A stretch of DNA of 64,000 nucleotides from Echinometra lucunter (GCA_029962745.1 CM057154.1:3450090-3514089), one strand, 5' to 3'; shown: positions 49,801-57,173, counted from the stretch's first letter. Notes: generated from the letters alone by a model not told the origin. Numbers and translations: made by a program.

Positions 49801-50899
49801 AATTCTATTAAAATTAACCAAACTTTTACCAAAATTCTAGTAAATTTCACTAGAATAAAGGCAAGCTAGTGTTGGTGCCTGTATGATTTGGTAGACTAGT
49901 CAAATTATTTTACTAGAATCTAGTCATTTTGACTAGAAATGTGTCACTTTTGACTATAATATATTTTGTCAAATTTGACTAGATTTGTTTTTAGAGTGCA
50001 CATTTTTCTTTTCAGAAGAGTATAATGCACCTTCTATGAGGGATCCATGAGAGTTCTATCTTTTGGATGACCATGATTAAGCGCATCTTATCTTGGAGAA
50101 ACTCCAGTCACGATCTTGGATCTTACTGGCTTGACGTTTCCGCCAGTTACCCTGACAGACATGACAAGGCCAGAACTTGTGTCAAACGCCATCATCATGA
50201 TCACAGGTTTACTGAACTTTTACAACAGTGATATCAATGGGTGATTAACGACAGCGCAGAACATCCTTAAAGCTATAGAAATACGCAAAACTTGGTACCG
50301 AACTACAACATAATCTGCGCCGAAAATCTCTGACAACCCCTAAAATTTTTCATATCCGAATACTAAATTACGTCCACTCCATTAAAAAAAATATTCAATG
50401 CACATTTTGAGGCATAAAGAAAGGATAAAGCTTTAACATGACCTTGATAAGGTTAAAAAAAGTAATTACCTTAGAGGAATTTCTTATACATTTACCATAA
50501 TTCATTCAGGTCATCATGGTCAGAATGAATTTACCTTGGAACCCCCGTGCCCCTTGCCCTCAATCTGGCAACATATACATGTTACTATATAAATAATGAA
50601 ATAATTAATAAATGATTAATAAATAATTAATAAACAATTAATAATTAATAATTAATCAATAATTAATTAATTATTAATTAATAATTAATGATTAATGAAT
50701 AATTAATATATTATTAATGAATAATTAATTAATAAATAATAAATAATGAAACAATGAAATATCTCAAAAATAGGAAACCAACCAACTTACCTGCAGAATG
50801 TCTTTGTGAAGCGGAGTGTGGAGATTCTCTGATTGGTCGACTAGCTACCCATGATGATCGATATCCTGGCTGTGAGTGAGAGCGATTGTATGTCGTCAT
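15685..50899 (-). CDS. SEPTIN2/5-like: Septin gene, SEPT2 subgroup (SEPTIN1/2/4/5-like), full model
   Basis: Septins are GTP-binding proteins that polymerise into filaments at the cell cortex, cleavage furrow and cilium base. Coding exons, in transcript order: 50791-50899 (or alternative 46996-47032), 46579-46625, 32944-33043, 26390-26476, 23717-23840, 22366-22500, 21335-21452, 20722-20823, 19945-20041, 17605-17656, 15685-15811. They join to 1,098 nt, 365 residues. Motifs by residue: polybasic QRKSVKR 70-76, P-loop GETGLGKS 86-93, DTPG 143-146, AKAD 224-227, septin unique element from about RGRLYPWG 296-303 onward. SEPT2-subgroup features are CLYFISP, GHGLRP and [10 protein letters not shown]. 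The order is uninterrupted and every junction keeps phase. The usual C-terminal coiled coil is absent if the TGA at 15685-15687 is real; otherwise further exons lie left of the window. Assignment to the septin family is secure; subgroup is from remembered family sequences. Confidence 0.93.
16847..17223 (+). mobile_element. tRNA-derived SINE (assembly duplicate of 3823-4200)
   Basis: Same head and body as the first copy, with a few indels. It is followed by the compound trinucleotide array at 17224-17452. Confidence 0.9.
17224..17452 (+). repeat. Compound trinucleotide microsatellite (duplicate)
   Basis: ATG, ATA, CTA, ATA, ATG, AGG, ATG and GGT blocks. Block lengths differ from 4201-4436. 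Confidence 0.95.
17605..17656 (-). CDS. SEPTIN2/5-like: Septin exon 10
   Basis: A 52-base exon, AAACAG acceptor, GTAAGT donor. It encodes residues 308-323, [16 protein letters not shown], within the septin unique element that shapes the filament NC interface. It starts in phase 1 and ends in phase 2, matching both neighbours. Confidence 0.92.
17913..18288 (+). mobile_element. tRNA-derived SINE (assembly duplicate of 4892-5266)
   Basis: Same SINE with its TAA tail at 18289-18322; one extra A in the A-box region. Confidence 0.9.
18324..19337 (+). mobile_element. Decayed L1/Tx1-like LINE fragment (duplicate of 5303-6293)
   Basis: The frame is open from about 18340 to 18654 ([20 protein letters not shown] and onward), longer than in the first copy, and then decays. 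This stretch has the highest indel density between the two copies of the block. Confidence 0.75.
19338..19944 (-). repeat. TCTA array with exon 9 fragments (duplicate)
   Basis: P2 is at 19548-19602 and P3 at 19764-19813, with TCTA and TA runs between. Repeat counts differ from the first copy. Confidence 0.8.
19945..20041 (-). CDS. SEPTIN2/5-like: Septin exon 9, septin unique element
   Basis: A 97-base exon beginning in phase 0 after GACAG and ending G|GTATGT. It encodes residues 275-306, with [15 protein letters not shown] and the near-invariant RGRLYPWG. This is the exon whose 3' part has been copied into the neighbouring TCTA array. Confidence 0.95.
20291..20373 (+). tRNA. tRNA-Leu (CAG), assembly duplicate of 7244-7326
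   Basis: Identical 83-base gene in septin intron 8. Confidence 0.95.
20722..20823 (-). CDS. SEPTIN2/5-like: Septin exon 8
   Basis: A 102-base, phase 0 to phase 0 exon with residues 241-274: [20 protein letters not shown] then the acidic [14 protein letters not shown] typical of the SEPT2 subgroup. It is preceded by a long CT microsatellite serving as polypyrimidine tract. Confidence 0.94.
21335..21452 (-). CDS. SEPTIN2/5-like: Septin exon 7, G4 motif
   Basis: A 118-base exon with residues 202-240. [20 protein letters not shown] is followed by D, giving the AKAD guanine-specificity motif at 224-227. GTAAG donor and CAG acceptor. Confidence 0.95.
21676..21758 (-). tRNA. tRNA-Leu (CAG), assembly duplicate of 8622-8704
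   Basis: Identical 83-base gene in septin intron 6, sense to the gene. Confidence 0.95.
22085..22277 (-). mobile_element. GGGGCGGCGC-family element (duplicate of 9034-9224)
   Basis: Same element and same TGGGAGCA flanks (22077-22084 and 22278-22285). Confidence 0.75.
22366..22500 (-). CDS. SEPTIN2/5-like: Septin exon 6
   Basis: A 135-base exon with residues 157-200. [20 protein letters not shown] is followed by GLNRKN and [15 protein letters not shown], the septin signature between G3 and G4. CTGTAG acceptor, GTAAG donor. Confidence 0.95.
23717..23840 (-). CDS. SEPTIN2/5-like: Septin exon 5, G3 motif
   Basis: A 124-base exon with residues 116-155. [29 protein letters not shown] then [12 protein letters not shown] is at 143-146. 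TGACAG acceptor, GTACAT donor. A G homopolymer and TTTA tract lie just inside the downstream intron. Confidence 0.95.
24825..25114. mobile_element. CACTGTG-rich MITE (duplicate of 11771-12060)
   Basis: Identical 16-bp termini and interior. Confidence 0.85.
25699..25781 (+). tRNA. tRNA-Leu (CAG), assembly duplicate of 12646-12728
   Basis: Identical 83-base gene in septin intron 4. Confidence 0.95.
26390..26476 (-). CDS. SEPTIN2/5-like: Septin exon 4, P-loop (G1)
   Basis: An 87-base exon just outside the duplicated block, so present once. The first Gly of the P-loop is split across the intron (G|GT). It then encodes [20 protein letters not shown] followed by DRATLNAE, residues 87-114. Lys92 and Ser93 are the expected phosphate- and Mg-binding residues. 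GETGLGKS has Thr where most SEPT2-subgroup members have Ser. CACCTG-side acceptor, GTAATC donor. Confidence 0.95.
26477..29286. other. Septin intron 3 (part), no gene seen
   Basis: AT-rich with G homopolymers near 27162 and 27293, an AG-rich tract at 28370-28500 and scattered short open frames without conserved character. Nothing is recognisable as exon or RNA. Confidence 0.6.
29287..29412. repeat. CAA and CT microsatellites
   Basis: (CAA)n at about 29290-29340 and (CT)n at about 29366-29412, separated by 25 bases of unique sequence. Confidence 0.95.
29413..31025. other. Septin intron 3 (part), no gene seen
   Basis: AT-rich sequence. The end of a LINE-like segment may lie near 30080-30125, where AATAAATTTTAATTTGAATT occurs, but no coding remnant supports it. 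Confidence 0.5.
31026..31189. mobile_element. Fold-back element (GGGGAGCGTTT termini)
   Basis: The left arm GGGGAGCGTTTCATGAAGTG then TCTTGTCAGTGATTTTT pairs imperfectly with the right arm AAAAATCACTGACAAGACGT ... AAAAACGCTCCCC. The core contains TGATTGGCTGAGAGC. It is 164 bases, non-coding and MITE-like. Confidence 0.75.
31978..32055 (+). mobile_element. LINE-type 3' tail with a 19-bp perfect hairpin
   Basis: AAATTCATTTTTATTTCCA at 31978-31996 and its exact complement at 32005-32023 flank an 8-base loop. A GAATTGAAATGAAATGAATT tail follows, resembling the short terminal repeats of CR1/L2-type elements. No coding remnant is clear. Confidence 0.5.
32060..32573 (+). repeat. CAC/CCACCATCA minisatellite
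   Basis: About 500 bases of CAC, CCG and ATC triplets with a longer-order repeat (ACCATCAGCACTATCGCCGC recurs). The Pro/His/Ser- or Gly-rich open frames are by-products of the repeat. Confidence 0.92.
32574..32825. mobile_element. GGCCGTACG-family inverted-repeat element, copy 1
   Basis: GGCCGTACGCAG at 32574 and CTGCGTACGGCC at 32814-32825 are exact inverted termini. The interior, with GACCAGCTCGGTCGCTTTGC and CTCGCTCGC, matches the reverse complement of 45570-45793. It is non-coding and inserted at the edge of the CAC minisatellite. Confidence 0.8.
32944..33043 (-). CDS. SEPTIN2/5-like: Septin exon 3, polybasic region
   Basis: A 100-base exon, CTTCCAG acceptor, GTAAGT donor, residues 53-85. 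It encodes [20 protein letters not shown] then [13 protein letters not shown]. The basic stretch before the P-loop is the phosphoinositide-binding region known in septins. It lies 118 bases from the GGCCGTACG element. The 331-residue Pro/His-rich frame on the other strand is not a gene. Confidence 0.95.
33241..33320. ncRNA. Pre-miRNA-like hairpin in septin intron 2
   Basis: Three paired blocks: ATCGTCTG/CAGACGAT (8 bp), AGCCAGAAGGG/CCCTTCTGGCT (11 bp) and TTAACTA/TAGTTAA (7 bp) around a 15-base loop. It is about 80 nt, 198 bases from exon 3. It could be a microRNA precursor, another structured RNA or a short fold-back repeat. I do not recognise a known mature miRNA in it. Confidence 0.35.
33321..35024. 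other. Septin intron 2 (part), pyrimidine-rich, no gene seen
   Basis: CT-rich stretches at 33940-34210 (with a (CT)n run at about 34162-34208) and 34340-34440 dominate. The rest is AT-rich without recognisable content. Confidence 0.6.
35025..35770. mobile_element. Long fold-back element, about 750 bp
   Basis: The left half (CCAGTCCAAAGATTACTTGG ... ACTCAGTCATGAGTCTGTGA then CGTCATT) matches the reverse complement of the right half (TGACGTCACAAACTCATGAC ... CTTGGACTGG) along most of its length. The arms are imperfect, about 300 bases each, with an AT-rich centre at about 35290-35460. It has no coding capacity. The outer motif AGTCCAGTCC is a candidate terminus. Confidence 0.75.
35941..36256. 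repeat. Direct tandem duplication, about 164-bp unit
   Basis: CTTTACAACCGTGAAATAGT through TAGCATTTCC occurs at 35941-36090 and again at 36105-36255 with about 10% change. Two units only. Confidence 0.88.
36262..37000 (-). mobile_element. Possible minus-strand LINE or SINE 3' end with AAGAT repeats
   Basis: A poly-A run occurs at about 36262-36285. At 36662-36684 there are TAAGA repeats, which on the minus strand read AATAAATCTTATCTTATCTT, a usual style of CR1/L2 terminal repeat. No reverse transcriptase remnant was recognised nearby. Confidence 0.35.
37001..41471. other. Septin intron 2 (part), no gene seen
   Basis: AT-rich. A possible minus-strand retroelement tail occurs near 39590-39620 (TTTCAGTTTCAGTTTATTC). 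G homopolymers lie at about 40731-40742 and 40793-40814. No exon with septin similarity and no RNA gene were seen. Confidence 0.55.
41472..41534. repeat. (AG)n microsatellite
   Basis: About 30 AG units followed by a short G run. Confidence 0.97.
41535..45561. other. Septin intron 2 (part), no gene seen
   Basis: Contains (GA)n at about 44198-44248, a G run of about 21 at 43316-43336, a C run at about 44461-44480 and small open frames with no conserved character. Confidence 0.55.
45570..45793. mobile_element. GGCCGTACG-family element, copy 2, with 8-bp target duplication
   Basis: The flanks CATGATAC at 45562-45569 and 45794-45801 are identical. The ends are CACGGCCGTACGG and CTTCGTACGG. The interior is the reverse complement of 32574-32825 (for example GAGCGAAGCGACCGAGCTGG). 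An 8-bp duplication suits a hAT- or P-like DNA element; this is inference. Confidence 0.82.
45802..46578. other. Septin intron 2 (part), no gene seen
   Basis: Mixed sequence. A 200-base stretch at 46190-46400 has short open frames on both strands that I could not assign. Confidence 0.5.
46579..46625 (-). CDS. SEPTIN2/5-like: Septin exon 2
   Basis: A 47-base exon between TTTCAG and GTGAGTTC. It encodes [15 protein letters not shown] (residues 38-52) after completing a split Gly codon. Phase 1 entry fits the donors of both alternative first exons; phase 0 exit fits exon 3. The N-terminus of septins is poorly conserved, so support comes from splice signals and phase. Confidence 0.75.
46996..47032 (-). 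CDS. SEPTIN2/5-like: Septin alternative first coding exon 1b
   Basis: ATG at 47030-47032 (A at -3) opens [12 protein letters not shown] and ends G|GTAAGT, the same phase as exon 1a. It joins exon 2 after an intron of 370 bases and would give a 341-residue protein. No transcript evidence is available here, so its use is inferred from start codon, donor and phase. Confidence 0.6.
47033..48893. other. Between alternative first exons, no other exon seen
   Basis: If exon 1b is used, its promoter should lie here just upstream (from 47033 on the plus numbering). A CT/CTC tract runs at about 48320-48420. AAAGGGATAGTCCAGAACTA at about 47655 resembles a transposon end, but I found no partner. Confidence 0.5.
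48894..49217. mobile_element. Fold-back element built of GGTGCAAA/TTTGCACC motifs
   Basis: The left end GGTTCAATTTTGCACCCTAA then ATGCAACACTGG matches the reverse complement of the right end (GGTTCAGTTTCGCACACTTC then AAATGCAACACTGG). The arms are imperfect over 60 bases or more. The interior repeats TGCACCC and AGGTGCAAA in both directions. The 149-codon open frame is a by-product. Confidence 0.82.
49533..49998. mobile_element. MITE-like element rich in CTAGTC motifs
   Basis: The termini CACTCTAAAAACAAA (49533) and TTTGTTTTTAGAGTG (ends 49998) are exact inverted repeats of 15 bp. Inside are two direct units beginning CACGGGCACTTACTCT and many TTGACTAG/CTAGTCAA pairs. There is no coding capacity. 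Confidence 0.85.
50585..50755. repeat. TTAAT/ATTAATAA low-complexity tract
   Basis: About 170 bases made only of overlapping ATTA, TAAT and AATAA units. It sits about 35 bases inside intron 1, next to the exon 1a donor. Confidence 0.93.
50791..50899 (-). CDS. SEPTIN2/5-like: Septin first coding exon 1a
   Basis: ATG at 50897-50899 (context AAGATGA, A at -3) opens [20 protein letters not shown] then [16 protein letters not shown], and ends G|GTAAGT in phase 1. The segment is Ser/Arg/His-rich and probably disordered, as septin N-termini are. The 109-base coding part joins exon 2 in frame. The 5' UTR extends upstream for an unknown distance. Confidence 0.78.
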
Positions 50900-52194
50900 C
50901 TTATTCCTTTCAAAATAATGTTTTCACCGAATGCAAGATGTAAGTAGCTGGTTGTCTCTGATTTTGATGAAACATCAAGTTTTACAGCGTCGAATACTAT
51001 GATCCAGAGATGTTTATTTCATTATATCTTTCTGTCTTTGATTTCACTGATCCGAAAATAATACATAGTAATAATAACAAAGTATAGTATTGATGTGATA
51101 TAGATTCCTAAATAATTGGCGTCCTTCTCCAATATTTATCAGGAAATATAATTCCAGGGCACTAAAGTGTGGATATGATTATGGAAAGAATGAAGTTAGA
51201 ACGTCTACGCACTCTCCTAGCATTACGGCAGCAAAGTTCAGCTTTCAACGTTAATCATCGCTATAATACGGTCATCACTGCTTCTTTTGATGTGTCGTTG
51301 GAGAACTTGTGTTCCGAACAATAATATACCTCCCCAAACTAGGCAAGCAAGTCATGAGACCAGAAGCATTTGCACATCCCAACCTCAACTCGTCTCCAAA
51401 ACAAGTATTCCTTTCCTCATCTACGACAAAAGCAGATAAAAATGTAAACAGAGATTCCAGCTGAAGCTTTTATTTCGGATTAATCAACTCTGCATCATGG
51501 AAACATTTTGTTGAATCCGTCACGTTTGAGAAGTGATCACTTCGAAATTGAGAGGAGTGCACTACTATGATAGTGATAAGTATAACTGCCCCCTCCACTG
51601 TTCAGCATGAGCGGGCAAGGGGGGTAATGACTCACACCTGAAGCTCGATTCATAGCACTTTTTGCCGGATGCCTGGCTTAGCATAAAGTCTTCAACTAGC
51701 TGACATGCGCACATGTGACCGTTTGTATATACCACACTTGATATGCCAGGGAGTTCACCTTTAATGAAACGGTTCCTGTTGTTTGTAAGAAAAAGAAAAT
51801 ACAAAAAATAAGGCAGGAGAAGCGAATCTTATACTCAGCCCGAAATCACCCTGCGCGCGATAGATGAGAATGTGTCCCCGAATGGAAGCCTAAGTCATCA
51901 CCCTACTACTCTACTCTAGACCAAAATTAAAAGCTTCAACTAAGTTTACATATTATCAGTAGGTGTGCTATTAATCATACAATATTGAATATCTCCTTTT
52001 GCCGATGATGTGTTTGACTAATTTGGATGCTTGACCTAACACAATTCATGATTGCAAATAATCCAAGGACCAGCCCAACTGTATTAAGTATTTTGAGACC
52101 GTCCTGTTTTTCACCTACATGTTAAAATTGATGTGAGAATACACTAAGTAAAGAATCAGGAGTGCAGAAACCAATAACAGACAATTATTGTTGT

Positions 52195-52199
<5 letters not shown>
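50900..52199 (-). promoter_or_regulatory. Presumed 5' UTR and promoter side of the septin gene
   Basis: Placed by position only, upstream of exon 1a. I see no convincing TATA box or start-site motif and no other exon. The sequence is AT-rich and unique in appearance. Confidence 0.3.

Positions 52200-52271
<72 letters not shown>
52200..52271. repeat. (TA)n microsatellite
   Basis: About 35 uninterrupted AT units. Confidence 0.97.
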
Positions 52272-52274
<3 letters not shown>

Positions 52275-52313
52275 GAATTCCCCTGAAAGTTCGAAACTCA
52301 CTTTGCGTTCATG

Positions 52314-52577
52314 TAGGGGCGGTGCCAGGGTATTTTGATAGGGGAGGGGGGGGGGGGGAACAAGATGACACACAGGTGGGTTTATTTACTTTTTTAAATG
52401 AACAAATAGGGATATTATACATTGCATGACCCAGCCCTCTCTTTCCCCATATATACTCTTCTTTCTTCCTCCTTTTTTCTTCTTTTTTCTCCTCCCCCCT
52501 TTTTTTTTTTGGGGGGGGGGTCACTAGAAAAATCATAGGGGCGGTCTCCTCCTGCCCCCCTCCTACAGCGCTGCCCC
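52314..52577 (+). mobile_element. GGGGCGGCGC-family element with 10-bp target duplication
   Basis: TGCGTTCATG occurs at 52304-52313 and 52578-52587. The element starts TAGGGGCGGTGCCAGGGTAT and ends CTACAGCGCTGCCCC. It shares ACAAGATGACACACAGGTGG, a TTC/TTTT tract and TCACTAGAAAAAT with 9034-9224 and with the reverse complement of 55091-55356. Confidence 0.85.
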
Positions 52578-53020
52578 TGCGTTCATGACATTCAGTGCTC
52601 AAGGTTTCATTGAACCATCCTAAAATTGGTTAGATCCTGGAAGACTCCGGGACTATTATTGGTTGGCTGATAGCAGTGGCGTATCCGGAGCTCAGCTTTA
52701 ACAGGTAGGGGCAAAATATTTCAGCTTACCAAGATTCTTGACAAGGGAAGAGCGTTTTAAGGGCCCCTACTTAAGAATACTTGCGTTTCTTACAAAATTA
52801 TTACTCAAAATTATTAATTTATTTTTTGAATCTTTCCTTGGAAATCTGTGAGATGGAGAAAATTAACACCCCCCCCCCTCGCCTCCTTAGCCTCGCACAT
52901 GGCTAATAGATCTATGAGATCTCACCACGTGCCTCGAACAGCCAATCATGAGAATAACCAGATTAAAATGATTCACATCAAACAGCATTTGCCCCTCTTA
53001 AACTTACTGAAGTGGTCATT

Positions 53021-53188
53021 GACCAGGGCCCCGTAACACAAGGTTTGCGATCAATCGCAAATTTAAAACAGCCATTCTGATTGGTCCAGTGTCACCTTTT
53101 CGAACGAGATGCGCATGAAACGATAGTCTTGAGTGGCTGTTGCAGCTTTGCAATTGATTGCAAATCTCTTTGTTACGGGGCCCTGGTC
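53021..53188. mobile_element. Fold-back element with 18-bp perfect termini
   Basis: GACCAGGGCCCCGTAACA (53021-53038) is the exact reverse complement of TGTTACGGGGCCCTGGTC (53171-53188). Longer imperfect pairing includes GCAATCAATTGC-like segments and ACAGCCA/TGGCTGT. The core has CTGATTGGTCCAGTG. Confidence 0.85.
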
Positions 53189-53278
53189 TGTTGGTAGTCA
53201 ATGTACTCCAGAATGAAATGGGATTGCAGATATCATTTGCTTCCAAGATGAAGGTGATCGTGCTGATGTGATGATATA

Positions 53279-53532
53279 TTTCTTCTTCTTCTTCTTCTTC
53301 TTCTTCTTCTTCTTCTTCTTCTTCTTCTTCTTCTTCTTCTTCTTCTTTTTAGAGAAAAATTAATTGATGACGTAGGTAAAGGAATGAGGGGAGTGAGAGC
53401 GACAGAGAGAATTAGAGAGAGAGAGAGAGAGTGTGTGAGAGGAAGAGAGAGGGAGAGAGATATGGAGATAGATGGAGAGAGATGGGAGAGAGAGAGAGAA
53501 AGAGAGAAAGAGAGAGAGAGAGAGAGATAGCG
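53279..53532. repeat. (TTC)n and GA-rich microsatellites
   Basis: (TTC)n at 53279-53347, then AGAG-rich sequence at about 53395-53532. Poly-Arg and Ser/Leu frames here are artefacts. Confidence 0.95.
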
Positions 53533-53699
53533 GGAGAGGGCAGTGCATAAGTTTTCAATTGAGCCAACATCAATGCAATCATAATATCTCTCTAAAATAA
53601 TTATATTCAGTACTAAGGTTTGAGTCACTGGCATTCATGAAAATAATGATCAAGTACTTTTTCATTTAGCCATTTCACTGACTTTAGCATCACAGTTTT

Positions 53700-54357
53700 T
53701 TTTTTTCCTCCTTTCCCTTTCTTTCTTTCGCTCTCTCTCTTTCTCTTTCTAGAACAATTATGTAATTATTTTGAATAATTGTGTTTTTTCCCCCCTGTCT
53801 TTTCCCCTTTTTTTCTTTCTTCTCTTCTCCTCTTTTCATCCCTTCTCTTTCTTTCCCCATCCTCGGAAATACGAATCACGATCAATATCACAATCGTTAT
53901 GTTATTTGATGTAACATTAAAATGATTTAAACTTTTTTTCTATTAGGATAATAGAGTGTATATTCATCTCTTTTCTTATTACAAAATATCCTTGTACAAA
54001 ATGATGTAATGTTCTGAAGTGCAAATATTTCGCCTATTGGAACACATTTCGTTGTCCAAAATCGTATATTTTTGTTTCCTAATGTCTGCCATTATCACTT
54101 GTACTGATTTTTATACCTATATGTTTCATGTTTTGAATTTGATTTACTCTATACAATCAATATAGTATCAATTATTTGTGTTTATCAATGAGGAGAGCCT
54201 CTTTAATACGGGAAATTTTCTTTTGGCGATCCACACGCATTAGTTGTCCGCTTTCTTTTTCTTCCTTTCCTTTTCTTCTGTGATTATTATGGTCTAATAA
54301 TATTAGTTCCTAGAAACGAAATGAAAAAAAAAAAAATCCCCTTTCTTTAATAGACCT
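53700..54357. other. Intergenic, pyrimidine-rich then AT-rich, no gene seen
   Basis: CT-rich stretches at 53705-53865. Nothing recognisable. Confidence 0.5.
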
Positions 54358-54466
54358 GGGCCCATATTCATGAAACCTTACTAAGCTAGTTGTCAACTAA
54401 TTACAAAGGCCACCGTACACAGTGAAACGACAACTAGGCCCATGAAGGTTTCATGAATATGGGCCC
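54358..54466. mobile_element. 109-bp fold-back element with 22-bp perfect termini
   Basis: GGGCCCATATTCATGAAACC plus TT at 54358-54379 pairs exactly with AAGGTTTCATGAATATGGGC plus CC at 54445-54466. An inner GTTGTC/GACAAC pair continues the stem. There are no open frames. Confidence 0.85.
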
Positions 54467-54611
54467 TGTTTACTAATTCTATGTACATAGTCGTTGAACG
54501 AAAGCTTTCCTTGACAACCAAGAAGCTTGCAGAAGCTTACCCGACATAGCAACAACTAATGTGAGCAAACTGGATCCCATTATGCATAACAGGTAAACCG
54601 AATAGTATGTA

Positions 54612-54912
54612 GAGGTGTTGTGGTTCAGTGGATAAGTCTCCGGGCTTTGAACCACAAGGTATGGGGTTCGAATCCCTGCTGCAGCACTAATGTCCTTTGG
54701 CAAGACACTAATCAACATTTGCCACACTCGACCCAGGTGTAAGTGGGTACCGGCAGAGAGGAATTCTTTGAAAGCTGTGAGTGCTAAAATTGGTAGCCTA
54801 GCTTAGCCGGGGTAATGTTAGGAGCGCCTTGAGCACCTTGTTAGGTGGATATGTGCGCTACATAAATATCCATTATTATTATTATTATTATTGCTATATT
54901 ATTATTATTATC
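54612..54912 (+). mobile_element. tRNA-derived SINE of a second family
   Basis: The head has TGTGGTTCAGTGGATAAG (A box) and GGGTTCGAATCCC (B box). The body includes TGTCCTTTGGCAAGACAC, then the tail GTGCGCTACATAAATATCC and an (ATT)n run. It differs from the SINEs at 3823 and 4892. The TGCGCTAYATAAAT end is common in invertebrate SINEs, from memory. Confidence 0.85.
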
Positions 54913-55090
54913 ATAGTTGGTAACCAAGGTTTCTGGAGAGAAACATGCATAAATTTGAATACATTAGTAAACGGGTCTATTCCAAATCATTCCGTCTCCT
55001 TCCCCTTTCATTCCTTCTCTCTGATGTACACTCTTCTCGTTTTACTCTTTTTATGTTCTTCGACTCCCTTCACAATTTCCTCCTCTACAG

Positions 55091-55356
55091 GGGCGGCGCT
55101 ACAGGGGGGGGGGGGGGCAACCGCCTCCTATGATTTTTCAAGTGACTTAAAGAGGAGAAAAATAAGAAGAAAAAAAAGAGAAGGAAGAAAGAAAAAGAGG
55201 AGAAAGAAGAAAGCTCATAGTATAGTAAAAGAGAGGGTTGCATCTTGTAACTACATGTATATAATACCCCTATTTTTTTTTTCACTTAAAACGTAAATGA
55301 ACTCACTGTGGGTCATCTTGCCCCCCCTATCAAAACACCCTGGCGCTGACCCTGCC
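55091..55356 (-). mobile_element. GGGGCGGCGC-family element with 9-bp target duplication
   Basis: CCTCTACAG occurs at 55082-55090 and 55357-55365. The start is GGGGCGGCGCTACAGGGGGG and the end is CACCCTGGCGCTGACCCTGC plus C. The interior is in the opposite orientation to 52314-52577 (GTGGGTCATCTTG, GAA-rich tract). Confidence 0.82.
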
Positions 55357-55365
55357 CCTCTACAG

Positions 55366-56984
55366 ATTAAAAAATTATTTTAATCTTCTCATATTCTCTC
55401 ATTCCCCTTCTCTCTCTCTCTCTCTCGATCTTTCTCCCTCTCTCTCCCTCTTTCTCTCTCTCTCTCTCTGATCACACAATCTGATTTAAAAAAACCAAAA
55501 GACTATTCACATACACCTGATTGAGTATTTTTATGTTAGAATTTTATTCCTCGTTTTCATATACATCATATACACTTTATAAATGGACAAGACCAATGTT
55601 GAATGTTTCTATATACACTTTATATGTACACACATCCTTTAGAATATAACAACCATAAAAGATATCTATGAATAAACATTGCAGGTATATAGAGAAATGA
55701 ATATGACATGCAATACAATGTTCCTGCCAAACTAGGTGGAATACCACATGTATTACAATTACATTGCAAAACAAACATGATTCCTTAAATCACTTCTTGA
55801 CATAATTGAGAAACAGACCATAGTATATTACCGGTATACACAACAATGAACATAATGTGGATTCATGACATTCAGAATAGCATAATGCGAATACCACTTT
55901 TACATGTACAAGCCTATCTGAAGATATGCTTGTACTCCACAATAGCTTTTACGGGAGAATAGGCTTCAATAGCTTTTATGTGTATCAGCGGGCCTTTTTC
56001 CTTGCTAGATCATCCATATATGAGAAGAAAATAATTATTCAAAATTTCACTTTCAACTCTAGAATCCCAAAATTTGTGGCACAGTAAGAGCTGAAGAGTC
56101 CCTGAATCAAGTAATCTAGCAAATTTAAGAAAATTAAATGTTGCGTAAAGAAATTTTGTTGTCTGTTTTTGACTGCTGCAACAGTGAATGTTGGACACAG
56201 ACCCACATAGGCATGGGCCTATGAGTGTTCGAATAATAAACATTCTAGATAGCATATCCCTATCAACATACATATAGGGGGAAGACTAAATTTCTCACCT
56301 ATAAAAAGTTTAAATGAATGAGATACCTGTATTTAGTAACAATTCTTTTCAATTAAAAATGGACAAATGAATGAATGAAAGAAATAAACACCTCCTACAA
56401 AAGGTAATGTGTAAAACACTGTGTTGCAAAATTGAAAATCTACAGAAATGATTTCTGAATAACAACAACTAAATAGAAGCAACGAGCATATGCCCTGTAA
56501 AACAATAATAACCATCTCTGTGATTTAGGTCCTGGTGATCGGATTTTCAGCTCAAAAGCAACCTTGTAAGAAAGATGGTCTGATAATTAAAATGAAATTT
56601 ATGAAAGTGGAATACATGTACTAATTGTTGAAAGAGCGAGGTCACAAAAGTTCTGTCCTTTTGGTCGTTTGATTTTTTCTTTACCACCCCCCCCCCCCCC
56701 CATAACAGGCTGAGCACAAGAATGCCATGATTAAACTCATAAGAAATGTATGTCAAACATTATGATAAAACTGTTAATATAATCAACACTGGGTAGCGGT
56801 ATGCTCATATGATAAACAAGGATATACATAACAAAACTTCAAACCACAGAACTGATAAATATAGATTTAGTCTATATATGATTATGAAAGCATATTTTTA
56901 AAATATAAAATCCCACTGCATTTGAATTTTTTTTTTACCATATAATCATGTTTCATCTGTAACAAATAATTAGCTTTTATGTCT
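55366..56984. other. Intergenic, no gene seen
   Basis: CT runs at 55405-55470, otherwise AT-rich with stops in all frames. A C run lies at 56686-56701. Confidence 0.55.
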
Positions 56985-57030
56985 ATAATAATAATAATGA
57001 TAATAATAATAATAAATAATAATAATGATA

Positions 57031-57071
<41 letters not shown>

Positions 57072-57076
57072 TAGTA

Positions 57077-57173
<97 letters not shown>

